From NCBI GenBank assembly GCA_023548195.1, contig JAJHZJ010000311.1, positions 10,709,119-10,773,118 on the forward strand: DNA of 64,000 bases, read 5' to 3'. Shown piece after piece: positions 55,236 through 64,000 of this stretch. Below the pieces are notes generated by a model, which was not told the DNA's origin, did no database searches, and worked only from the letters and a program-made list of their open reading frames with translations. Every line of letters begins with the position of its first letter. Positions within the stretch are counted from its first letter, which is position 1. The translations under genes were made by a program, and so were the position numbers. Source of the DNA: Bettongia penicillata ogilbyi (Eukaryota > Chordata > Mammalia > Diprotodontia > Potoroidae).

Positions 55236-57190
55236 TCCTGACTCTGATTGCTGCTTAAAATATGCAATAAATTAAAATGGGGAGACTGGAATCTCCCTCT
55301 GGAAAGCCTCAATAACCAACTGCAGTCTCATCTGTCTGAAACGGTTTCACTTTTATCCTTTCTGACAATAGTTGATAACCTAGAGGACTTCCAACTTCAG
55401 ATTTGAAGATTTTAACTATTTTTGTTCATTTTCATACTTGGAAATAAGAAATCATAGCCGAGTTTGGCTTTCACATCTGATATACTGAAAAAGCAGTGAT
55501 TCACAAGCAAATAGCTTAAATTGCCCAGAAGGGTAGTTGCCATCATCTTTGATTTAAAGCTTCTCCCCCTCCCCCACCTGCCAATCACTTGTAAATATTA
55601 AATATTGTTTATGCTTACCCATGACAATTTTAGAGTTTTAATGAGGAAAATCAGAAGCAAGGTTTAAGTGCATTTATTTTGAGAGAAGGAAAAAGAATGT
55701 ACTAAGCAGGCTATTCCCAACCTGTTCGGTGTTGAAGAAAATTATTTTGAAATACGAATCAGGTGAAGCCAGATGTCTTCCTCATGTAAGCAATTTAAAT
55801 TCAATTTGTGGCAGAAAGTATGGCCACTCATGGATCAATAGACTGCATTCAGCACAGCTGACACACTACACCTGATACACAGCCAACCTGGCTGGAGAGC
55901 TATTACTCATACCTGAGGGACTTTCCCTCAGCCTTTATCATCAGGTATATCTCCTAGGATTACAGGTACTTGAGGCTAATTAGGTCTGCTCTATTACCTG
56001 CCATGAATACCTCTCTGTTTCTGCAACAACCAGTTTACCTTCTTATTTCAATGAGATAATTGGTGGTGGCACAATCCACTCAGGTAAAATGATAACCTTG
56101 CACACGCCCCGACTACCTTTATCTGCTTAAAAAACACACAAGCACACCAAACCTCAACAATAGGAAACACAAGAGGGCGGATGAGATAATAGCTGGGCTG
56201 ACCTGTTACAAGTTTACCTTATTTGATTTTCTGCTTTCCTCAGATGTCCTCCTTTGAATTTAATTATGTGATTAGGGCTAAAGACTCTCAACAAATGATT
56301 CCTCCCTCCCCCAGATCAGTGAATTGAAGCATGTAAATTTCCCCGGCCTTTTGTCTGCAGTCCCAGCACCTTGCTGACACAGGGAGGCAGGCCTGAGGCA
56401 TGGAGTAAATGTACTTGTATTTACCTGCTGTTCTTGCTGGCTCCAGAATGAGAACGAGCCACAGCCTGAATGCTGTATTTGTGCAAAGTTTAGGAGGAAA
56501 AAATAAATAAACGAGTTATTTTTTCAAATTAGCATTTTATTGTAATTGTGAGGCATATCTATAACGTCATTAAGCATTAGACTGCGGACTGAACTGACCC
56601 TCTGAAAAGGTTTACCATTGGGTTCCTTTATAACTGCCCTTCATCATTCAGAACAGCCTCCCTTCTTATTATGTTTGCTAATTATAGCACAATTATATTT
56701 GATTAGATGGCACAGATACCTATATGGAATATTCTGTTATGATGCAGTTATGTGAGGTTAAACCAGATCTTAGCCTGGAAACTGTTCTCTGAGCTTCCTA
56801 TGTGACTGTGTGACAGGAAGGGCTTCCAGCACTCATTCTTTGGGCATGAGCAGATACCATGTTTCTTCCAAGATAACACCATGTTCATTCAAGGCAATGA
56901 AGGAGGTGTTCTAGCAGCAAAGAGAATGATGGTTATTTTTCTTTTAGGGGCAAATAATTCGTGACTACCTGGTCTCCTGTGCCAACTCAGTCCTGTTCCA
57001 TCATCTTGGATTATTCATTCCACTTATACTGGAAGATGAGTATTTTCAGCAAAAATTTTCTTAAGCTGACACCGAGGTAACCTAGATTTCAGATATCCAT
57101 CTACTGTTTTGTTTCTTTAAGTTCTAGACCTCTTTTTACTGGGTCAATGCCATCAACTTGCCCAAGAACAGGGCTAGGGAAGAGGGAGTC
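55236..57190. other. Repeat-poor interval, candidate conserved regulatory block
   Basis: I recognise no transposon here, unlike the surroundings. It contains a marked cluster of CAGGT/ACCTG pentamers (55575-56427), FOX-type sites at 55590-55612, several GATA cores with AGATAA form (56053, 56184), and a CAGCTG at 55855. No convincing open frame or splice-bounded exon was found. The look is that of enhancer-type non-coding DNA, which is an inference. Confidence 0.5.
55720..56427. promoter_or_regulatory. Homotypic cluster of CAGGT/ACCTG (ZEB/SNAI/E-box-type) motifs
   Basis: Eleven CAGGT or ACCTG pentamers begin at 55720, 55760, 55869, 55886, 55911, 55942, 55963, 55996, 56081, 56201 and 56423; a twelfth is at 55576. 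Six extend to CAGGTA/TACCTG and three (including 55575) to CAGGTG/CACCTG. CAGGTA and CAGGTG are the known sites of ZEB1/ZEB2 and Snail-class repressors; CAGGTG is also an E-box for bHLH factors. About 1.4 pentamers would be expected in 708 random bases with equal base use. Confidence 0.5.
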
Positions 57191-57194
57191 AGTC

Positions 57195-57400
57195 TCTCTA
57201 AGGTCACCTTCCATATACTCTGTATGTATCTTGCTTTAACCTATTAAATTACACATTAGAGCTCCATTTAGAGAGTAAACTCATTGAAGGTAGAAACTAT
57301 TTTTACCTTTCTCTGTATCCTGAGTGTATATAATATAGTACCTTTCATATAATAAGTGTTTAATATATGCTTGTTCACTGATTGCTAACTTTATAGTCTA
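57195..57400 (+). repeat. L2-type LINE 3' end
   Basis: It contains gagagtaaactcattgaaggtagaaactatttttacc, ctctgtatcctgagtg, atagtacctttcatataataagtgtttaatatatgcttgttc, the standard L2 ending. Confidence 0.72.
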
Positions 57401-57504
57401 ATAAAAGCACTACATGAACAACTGAGAGTGGTTATCCTGAAGCAGGTAGTTGTTGCTTCCAGGCTGGATTTTGAGTATACGCTATGTACAGGAGTATCAT
57501 GGCG

Positions 57505-57673
57505 GGAAGGAAAGAAAGAATAATAAGGCAAAAGATAAAAGGGGGAGGAAAAAACGAAGGAAAGAAAAGAAATGAATGAAGGGAGGAAGAAAGGAAGGGA
57601 AAGAAAGAAAAAAGAAAGACAAAGAAAGGAAGGAAGATAGAAAAAGAAGGAAAAAGAAAGAGAGGGAGGGAAG
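57505..57673. repeat. Polypurine tract (GGAA/GAAA-rich)
   Basis: About 170 bases of nearly pure purine, with AAGGAAAGAAAG and GAGGAAGAAAGG units, ending at a MAR1 SINE. Confidence 0.92.
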
Positions 57674-57675
57674 AA

Positions 57676-57935
57676 GGCTTTAAGTGCTTAGTATGTGCTA
57701 AGCATTGTGCTAAGTGCTTTACAAAAATTACCTTATTTCATCCCCATAACAACCCTGAGAGTTAGGTGCTATCACAATCCCCATTTTACAAATGAAGAAA
57801 TTGAGGCAGATAGACGTTAAGTAAATAGACCAAGGTCACCCAGCTAGTAACAGTCCAGGGTGACATTTGAACTCAAGTCTCTCAGATTCCAGGCCCAGCC
57901 CTCTCTCCACTGAGCCATAAACTGCCTCTGGGATG
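57676..57935 (+). mobile_element. MAR1-type CORE-SINE, well preserved
   Basis: Motifs in order: tttaagtgcttagtatgtgc, gtgctaagtgctttacaaaaattacc, catccccataacaaccctg, tcacaatccccattttacaaatgaag, gaccaaggtcacccagctagtaac, gacatttgaactcaagtctctc, and cctctctccactgagccataaactgcctc. Confidence 0.88.
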
Positions 57936-58079
57936 GGTATATGAAGGCTGAAATTGCTACATATATCCTTGTAGGAGTCAACTACCGAGCTCATCTACAC
58001 CAACAATGCAATTTTTTCATCAGGTGTCAGTTGAACCTTACTATAATGCTAACAAGGAGTCACAGTTTCCATGGTTCTA

Positions 58080-58205
58080 GATAAAACATGGTTCTAGCTT
58101 TAACGAAACTGCTAATAAGCTGTTTACCCTTAAGCAAATCACTGCATCTCTGAGACACAGAACCTCATCTATTAAATGAGGGTTTATCTTTAAAATTCTG
58201 CAATT
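58080..58205 (+). repeat. MIR/THER-type fragment
   Basis: It reads taataagctgtttacccttaagcaaatcactgcatctctg, then aacctcatctattaaatgagggt and ttaaaattctgcaattctat, the second half of the family. Confidence 0.6.
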
Positions 58206-58210
58206 CTATA

Positions 58211-58585
58211 ATGCCTTATACTCTTTCAAGAGCCATTACTACCACCAGTAGCCAAAAAAAAATTAATGAAATATCAGTGAACCAACCCCAGCTGACAAAG
58301 ATTTCTTCACACGCAGGTGAGGTGAACATGTATGTCACTATGCACCAGCATGTTCAGGAGATGATACAGCACTTGGATCCATGTGTAACGCATGTGAGGG
58401 AACATTCCCATTATTCAGGGAGGGATTTTAAGCAAGAAAATTTAAAACAAACCCACCCAGAAAACCTTCTATATATGCAGACCTATGTGATCAAAGTTCC
58501 ATCACTTCCCTCAATACAAAATGCCCAACCAATTGCAGGCCTGAGAAATAACATTGCTAAAGTTTTAGGGCTGTCTGCTCAATAG
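58211..58585 (+). other. 124-codon open frame of unknown status
   Basis: An ATG-initiated frame of 124 codons lies just after a MIR-type fragment. The predicted product is hydrophilic, His/Gln/Asn-rich, with no signal peptide, membrane segment, repeat or known motif that I can see. The ATG has a weak context and I see no nearby TATA box or splice structure. It is the longest open frame in the window outside transposons and low-complexity tracts apart from the 133-codon frame crossing the CA repeat at 31.9 kb. A chance frame is the more likely explanation. Confidence 0.15.
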
Positions 58586-58589
58586 CAAT

Positions 58590-59590
58590 ACAGGTATTCT
58601 TTCTCTCCACACCACCCCTGCCCCCCTTCCCCTCAGCTAGTGCTCCTTCTGACCATGAGATTATAAAGGTGTCCAGACTGGTCAAGTCCCAGGACATGCA
58701 CTACACACTTGAGTACAGATTCTTTGGCTGAATTTCCCCATGTTTCATAACTTTCACAAGTTTATTTGCTTCAATATGGTGTGTTAAGGACCTTGACTCT
58801 GCTTTAATACTAGAGGCATAGAAACGAGAATAGTTTTCTTTTTTTTTCCTTTTCTAAAGAGGACACTTGAACTACATTGCCTGATTCGGTCATAAACTCA
58901 TCTTAGAAAGCATACCTGCTCCTCTTTCTTCATAACCTGGCCTTGCAATAAGGCTAAAAAGGAAGAAAAAGAAGCCTACAGCATTTACAAGACCTAGGAA
59001 AACTTATTTTAGGGAGAAAAAAATACAGCACCAATTTACTATAGATCCGTCCGGATCTTTTACCATGTTATGTCAACTCTCACGGGAACCCTGCAAGGGG
59101 GTGGTTACAAGTACAAGAAGGTACAGAGATAATCGCTAAAATGCAGCTAAGCGTAAATGATTGAAAGATATTATCTGTCACTGTACATACTGCATTGGAA
59201 GCCTCAGGACAGTGGAATTTGTTTGGGCTTGAAGTTTAATAAAATTCTGGACCCAGCTCAGTCCTCTGAAGATTTCCATAAAGTCATTGTGTTTCTTATG
59301 CATCATATTGTTATGAACTATATTTATGTCTTTGGCAGGAAAACCAAACAAGAAAATAAAATGAGGAGCTGGTGAATGGAAAAGGATAAAGCGAAGATGG
59401 CTCAAACAGTACAAACATATTTTAAGGTTCTTTATTTCATCCTAGCTATTCAATTACTGCCTTTAAAATGCAAGGTTCAGAAGAGGTTCATTTATATATC
59501 TGCTTTTTTATAGAAAGCTATCCAGCTTGGAGTCTTACTTAAAGTTGAGCAGAAATCTGAGGGACTGAGGAAAAGGGCTGATTTCATCAA
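58590..59590. other. No recognised feature
   Basis: Apparently unique AT-rich sequence. Frames at 59157-59414 overlap on opposite strands and carry no family signature. Confidence 0.45.
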
Positions 59591-59594
59591 AAGT

Positions 59595-59755
59595 ATAGTA
59601 ATGCATATATAACCTATATCAGATCGCTTACTGTCTAGGAGAGGGTAGAGGGAAAGGATGAAGGGATAGAATTTGGAACTCAAAACTTTTAAAAATGTTA
59701 TAAAAATTGTTAATTGAGGGAAAATAAAATATTATCAGAAAGAGAAAAAAAAAAG
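59595..59755 (+). mobile_element. L1/HAL1 3' end, short fragment
   Basis: It reads agtaatgcatatataacctatatcagatcgctt, ggagagggtagagggaaagg, gatagaatttggaactcaaaactttt, ggaaaataaaatatt, and ends in an A-run at 59744-59754. This is the 3' UTR end seen in the other L1/HAL1 copies, heavily 5'-truncated. Confidence 0.75.
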
Positions 59756-59794
59756 GATAGTGACAGGTGGTTCTTTTCTACCCATCATTTCTGT

Positions 59795-59945
59795 TAGTCA
59801 GGCAACAAGCATTTATTAAGTGTTTTTTAATTCCAGGCATTGTACTTAGCATTACCAGTACAAAGAAAGGTAACACATCACATTCTAATGGGGAAGACAC
59901 CATGCAAAAAAGTATGTGCATAAGGCAAATTGTACAGTGTAAACA
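59795..59945 (+). repeat. Old repeat end (L2/MAR-type)
   Basis: It contains caggcaacaagcatttattaagtg, ccaggcattgtacttagc, accagtacaaagaaagg, and cacattctaatggggaagacaccatgc, related to 22845-22995. Confidence 0.65.
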
Positions 59946-59994
59946 GAAAACAGGCCCATGGGTTGGGATTCCTTGTCTCCTTTAAATGGTAAGG

Positions 59995-60555
59995 AAAATG
60001 AAAATAATGAAATGCTCAAAGGTTTGGTCAATTCAAGCTTCAAATGCTAGGATAGGACATGCCCTTTTAAAACTCTCCATAACTCAGCCCCTTCTCACCT
60101 TTTCAGTCATCTTTATGCTTTACTCCCCTCCACATATTCTAGAGATCCAATAGCTCTTCTCATGCTTTTGCTTTCACAAGGCACTATCTCCTGACTGTGC
60201 ATTTTCACTAGTTGTCTCACTTGCCTGGAATTCTTCCCTGAGGAGGGAGGAATCTCCCTCCTTACCTCTGCCTCTGGGCTTCCTAGATTTCCTACAAGTC
60301 TCAGATAAACTTCCACCTTCTACAAAAAGACTTTCCTGGGTACCCATAATATCAGTGCTTTCTCTCTGGGATTATCTCCAAGTTAGGATATCTATGTCTT
60401 GTTTGGATATAGTCATTTGTATACCGTCTCCTGATTTAGATAGTGATATCTTTTAATGTAATGAATATTTTTGCTCTTTTTTGTATCAAAATTGTTCATC
60501 ACAGAGACTGGCACAAAGTATGTGTTTAATAAATGATTGATGATTGACTGACTTG
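59995..60555 (+). repeat. L2-type LINE 3' region
   Basis: The plus strand follows L2 near its end: aaactctccataactcagccccttc, tcatgcttttgctttcacaag, tgcctggaattcttccctg, cctacaagtctcagataaacttccacc, aagactttcctggg, cacagagactggcacaaagtatgtgtttaataaatgattgatgattgac in pieces. This is the best-preserved L2 tail in the window. Confidence 0.82.
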
Positions 60556-60624
60556 TCATTATACAAAGAAGAGAAACTTGTTCATTTTGGCCTGAGGAAA
60601 GGAAATTGGGCCAGGAAATCAGGA

Positions 60625-60835
60625 GATCCATATTTCAGTATTGTCCTTTTCATCTGATTTGTAGTGAGAATTTGGACTTATATTTAATATATCTTGGTCT
60701 CAGTTTCCCCAAATGTAAAATAAGGACAATAATATCCTCCTACCTATTTCACAGGTCTATTGAAAGTGACAGGCAAATGAGATGATATATAGCAAAAGAT
60801 TTTGAAAAGTAAAAAGCTATGTAGATATAGATGAT
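60625..60835 (+). repeat. MIR/THER-type SINE
   Basis: It contains caggagatccatatttcagtattg, tggtctcagtttccccaaatgtaaaataagg, cctcctacctatttcacagg, aggcaaatgagatgatatatagc, and aaaagctatgtagatat, the full family order including the 3' end. Confidence 0.72.
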
Positions 60836-60954
60836 CAGTGATTAGCAGTAAATATGAGGGACCTGGGCTATTAAATTCAAGAGGAAATGAATCAGAACCC
60901 AAACATTCTTTGAATTATTATTTTGAAAATCATTCAGGAAGAGACCATAGAAAG

Positions 60955-61095
60955 AAAAATTCATTCTTTTTTACAGATGATGAATATTGGTATTAAGCAA
61001 CTTGTTTTAAGATCAGACCAGATAACTAGGGGCAGATCTGGGTCTAGATCTTAAATTCTCTAATTCCCAATCCAATGTTCTTTCTAAGTCTGATT
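60955..61095 (+). repeat. MAR1/MIR-type remnant
   Basis: It reads tttttacagatgatgaatattgg, gcaacttgttttaagatcagacc, gataactaggggcagatctgggtctag, and ccaatgttctttctaag. Confidence 0.55.
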
Positions 61096-61234
61096 CCTAG
61101 TGACTCATCCAGAAAACTATGATTGAATCTAAAAAAAAAAATTGCAGCTCTATCATTCATTCAGATGAATCTTAATGGAGGAAGTAAATGTTTAGGACTC
61201 AGTACTTAAACTTTTACAGTCTTCAACAATTGCT

Positions 61235-61235
<1 letters not shown>

Positions 61236-61324
<89 letters not shown>
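61236..61324. repeat. (CT)44 microsatellite, uninterrupted
   Basis: Eighty-nine bases of perfect CT repeat, preceded by attgctg and followed by attgctgcctgcc. Confidence 0.98.
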
Positions 61325-61327
<3 letters not shown>

Positions 61328-61379
61328 GCTGCCTGCCTCTCTGTGAAGTTAATGTAATGTTATGTATTATATAGATATT

Positions 61380-61575
61380 TCAAAACATCATTAATGATTG
61401 ACTATTTTCAAGTCTCTTCCTCACAATTCTATATGGTAGGTTGGACAAGTATTATTTTCATTTTACTGATGTGGAAACAGAAAAGCAAAGGGAGTTTCCT
61501 AAGCTCGCACAGCTAATAAACATGGAATTTGAACCCAGATCTCCTTGTAGACAGAACTCTCCCCACTACACGAGA
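61380..61575 (+). repeat. MAR1/MIR-type remnant
   Basis: It contains tcctcacaattctatatggtaggttgg, ttattttcattttactgatgtggaaacag, ctaagctcgcacagctaataaac, gaatttgaacccagatctcc, and ctctccccactacacg. Confidence 0.68.
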
Positions 61576-61740
61576 ACTGAATGAAGGAATGAATAAACAA
61601 ATGATGAATAAATGAAGATATCTAAGTATGAAACAATGAATGTATGATAAAATGAATGATAAATGAAACAATGATGAATAAATATCTTAGTGAATAAATA
61701 AATGAATTATTAGTGGAGGGACAAATGAATGATTTAATTA
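61576..61740. repeat. Degenerate (TGAA)/(ATAA) tract
   Basis: GAATGAATAAACAAATGATGAATAAATGA-like units, diverged, following a MAR1-type remnant. It may be an extended A-rich tail. Confidence 0.7.
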
Positions 61741-63080
61741 ATGTATCCAAAATATAATTACCAGATCATTAAGCTATTATAATGTTCAACCTCAGAGAAT
61801 GTTAGAAAAGCCTGAGGCTCAATGTGATACTGACATTACTGAAGCTAGCTGTCCGTCTTTAATCTGGATCTTATTTCATTAATCACCATCATGATTGGTA
61901 TCACTATGAACTAAACATCAGACTACAGGAGTGTGCCAAGTTTCACTGGCAAGCAGGTTACTAGAAGCAGTCTGCATGAAATGAATGAAACTCCAAAACA
62001 CTCCACAATGATCTGTCAGAGATTTATTAGGCTGCCTGACTACTGACAAAAGTAGCCCATGTAAATCTAAGTACTGCCATAAAGCAGTGACTTTAATAAC
62101 CATAAGAAAATACATTTAAAATCCATAGAATGATTGGCTACTGGCAAACAAAGTTAGGAAAACCAAAGGTCAGATATCCTAGTTTTATACATGTACTCTG
62201 CCTGTGAAGGAACATATATTGATGTAATTTCAAATTAAATCAGGGTAAAACAAATATTAATTGAGTATTTTCCTTGTCTAAGGTCACTTGATTTTATGTC
62301 AGAGATTTTTTCATATGTGCATACATTTGAATATATGTGTATTTTATTTTTAAAAAGCATTGAATAGGATAATACATACAATGTACAGACAATGTTTTAT
62401 GTTTCATTTGAATGGAAAAGACTTTGAATTAAAAAGAAAAAGTGGCTACAAGTCACTGAACTCTGAAAATTTCACACTTCCTGGACCACAATCCGTGATT
62501 TTGTTTTAAGCAAAATATGTCTATACAATCCAAATTACCATATGTATTAATGCAGACCAAGAATAATTGAATGAACTCCTGATGTGTTTCTTTCAGACGA
62601 GAACCATGTTGGGGTGGACAGGGACATATGGCTCTCTCCTCTTGGATCACAAACGCTTATTAAGTTTCCAAGAATCCAAGGACACTGTAAAACTTACCAT
62701 TATTCTGGGGCCCTCAGAGTCTTTCTAGATTGAGAAGGAATCATCCTACATACTAGGATTTTGGGGCTTAGCAGTTGAAGGTAATGCCTGAGACTCCTGA
62801 ATGACTTCAATCACACAGGAGAGAATTAAGGATACTTGTCTTGGTCCATTGTCTCCAAAGTTTCAGCCTTTGAGAATGGCTTTACATATTTTACCAGATA
62901 CATCAGAGTTCTCTTATAGTTCTTTTATGAGTAACAACTGGTACAAAATTGCATGGGGTTAAGTAAATCTGTAATATTGCCCATTTCTTAAAATTCAGAA
63001 CTCCATGTAATTAAGGCATGGCTATTATTCAACAAGAATAACAATTGGATATCAATAACAACAATTGCAATAACTAATAT
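61741..63080. other. No recognised gene or repeat
   Basis: Apparently unique AT-rich sequence. Small antisense frames at 61918-62115 and 62453-62650 have no family signature. Confidence 0.45.
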
Positions 63081-63110
63081 ATACATATATGTATGTGTGT
63101 ATATATCCTA
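63078..63110. repeat. Short (TA)n/(TATG)n tract
   Basis: Impure TA and TATG units directly before a MAR1 remnant. Confidence 0.8.
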
Positions 63111-63111
63111 T

Positions 63112-63340
63112 ATATCCTGGAACTTTGCAAATATTATCTCATTTCATCTTCAAAAGAACCCTGGAGGATAAGTGCTATTATTATTTCCATTGCGCAGGTA
63201 AGCAAACTGAGGCAAGCAAGGGTTAAGTAACTTGCAGAGGGTCACAAAGTTAATGACTGTCTGAGAACAGATTTGAATTTCACTCTTCCTGACCCTCCAA
63301 GCCCAGATCTCTGTTTACGGAACCACCTGCCTGCCCTAGC
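63112..63340 (+). mobile_element. MAR1-type CORE-SINE, 5'-truncated
   Basis: Motifs: ggaactttgcaaatattatctcatttcatcttc, gaaccctggaggataagtgctattatta, gcgcaggtaagcaaactgaggc, taagtaacttgcagagggtcacaaagttaatg, ttgaatttcactcttcctgaccctcc, and a ccacctgcctgcc end. Confidence 0.82.
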
Positions 63341-64000
63341 TAAAGCTTGGGGATACTTTTATATCCTTTGGCAATTTTTTTTTCACTTGGTATCCATTCC
63401 TAGTGTGAACCCTCCTGGGAAATTAGGAATTCATCATTAACTTAGCTCTATTCAACCTAGACATGCTACCCACTCCCACCCCCACTCCCCTGACAAAATG
63501 CCTTATGAATCCTATCACCATGGTTTCGATCATTTTGTCCCTATTCCACATCACTAACCTCATCATTCTCCTAAGTCCGCATCACTATTTATTCCTCTGG
63601 GATCTTTGGGTTTGTCCTTTTGGGACTTCAGAATACCATTTTTTGGAGTTTTCAATCCATCCTAGACTGACTTCCAAAAGAATTTTGATCTATGGATGCC
63701 ATTTATCCTTTCTCTTCTCCCCAAAGGAGTGAAATCTGTCAAGTAAAACTAAAGAAAACAGAAAAGCTCCAATTTTTATTAATGTTGTAAGAAAGAGGAG
63801 GGTCAATGAATGGAAAGAATGATATTATCATTAAGATAAGTGAAGAGATTATTATCTGTGCTGTATTTAGAGAAAGGACCAGCCAATGAACAATTGATGT
63901 CCCCTGTCAATAGTATATCATGTCTCTGTGCCAGATTTTTGATCCATTTTAAAAATTCCTCATCTATCTCCTCTTTCTGTCTAGGTGGTCTCTAGGATAC
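63341..64000. other. Unassigned to window edge
   Basis: The plus strand at 63850-64000 (ccagccaatgaacaattgatgtcccc, then ctccttttctgtctaggtggtc-like sequence) may be the start of another LINE-derived segment continuing outside the window, but I cannot assign it. The 89-codon frame at 63463-63732 shows no family signature. Confidence 0.35.

Noticed and set aside
1..64000. CRISPR arrays, operons, bacterial promoters or phage genes
   Set aside because: There are no spaced direct repeats of suitable form, and coding density and repeat content are those of a mammalian gene desert.

Overview
This is mammalian nuclear DNA, most likely from a marsupial. It is AT-rich, has no operons or convincing exons, and is filled with retrotransposons. 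The marsupial assignment rests on three things: a family of LINE-1-derived elements that carry ORF1 but no ORF2 (half-L1, HAL1); a tRNA-derived SINE whose 3' end resembles an RTE LINE tail; and abundant MAR1/MIR/THER-type CORE-SINEs with L2 and CR1/L3 LINE ends. I found no host protein-coding gene. The window is best read as a gene desert or the inside of a very large intron. All family names come from recognised sequence, not from a database search.

Layout. 1-1800: two HAL1 pieces in opposite orientation. 2370-4340: an internally deleted SINE and mostly unassigned sequence. 4340-11940: a three-level nest, in which an old antisense L1 ORF2 is split by a sense HAL1 that is itself split by an antisense HAL1, with target-site duplications at both levels. 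12000-15180: old repeats and another sense HAL1. 16080-17770: a decayed antisense piggyBac-type transposase. 18239-20070: a HAL1-like element of another subfamily with its own target-site duplication. 20100-24130: CR1/L3, SINEs, L2 and an LTR-like repeat. 24130-28680: mostly repeat-poor, with a block of developmental-type motifs near 24900-25350. 28680-42420: scattered MIR/MAR1/L2/CR1 remnants and microsatellites, with L1 and LTR scraps at 41330-41940. 42465-45250: the best-preserved HAL1. 46645-51642: MAR1, a 7SL RNA pseudogene on the minus strand, a decayed RTE-clade LINE, and a second LTR-like repeat matching the one at 23145. 51645-64000: SINE/L2/MIR remnants around a repeat-poor interval (55230-57190) with an unusual cluster of CAGGT/ACCTG sites, and a (CT)44 microsatellite at 61236.

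No element appears able to move now: every ORF1, reverse transcriptase and transposase reading frame is broken. The families are nevertheless related functionally. HAL1 lacks its own endonuclease and reverse transcriptase and would need L1 ORF2 protein. The tRNA-SINE probably used RTE machinery. The 7SL copy was probably made by a LINE reverse transcriptase. The most useful leads are the two repeat-poor motif clusters (candidate regulatory elements), the nested insertion history, the piggyBac fossil and the 7SL pseudogene.
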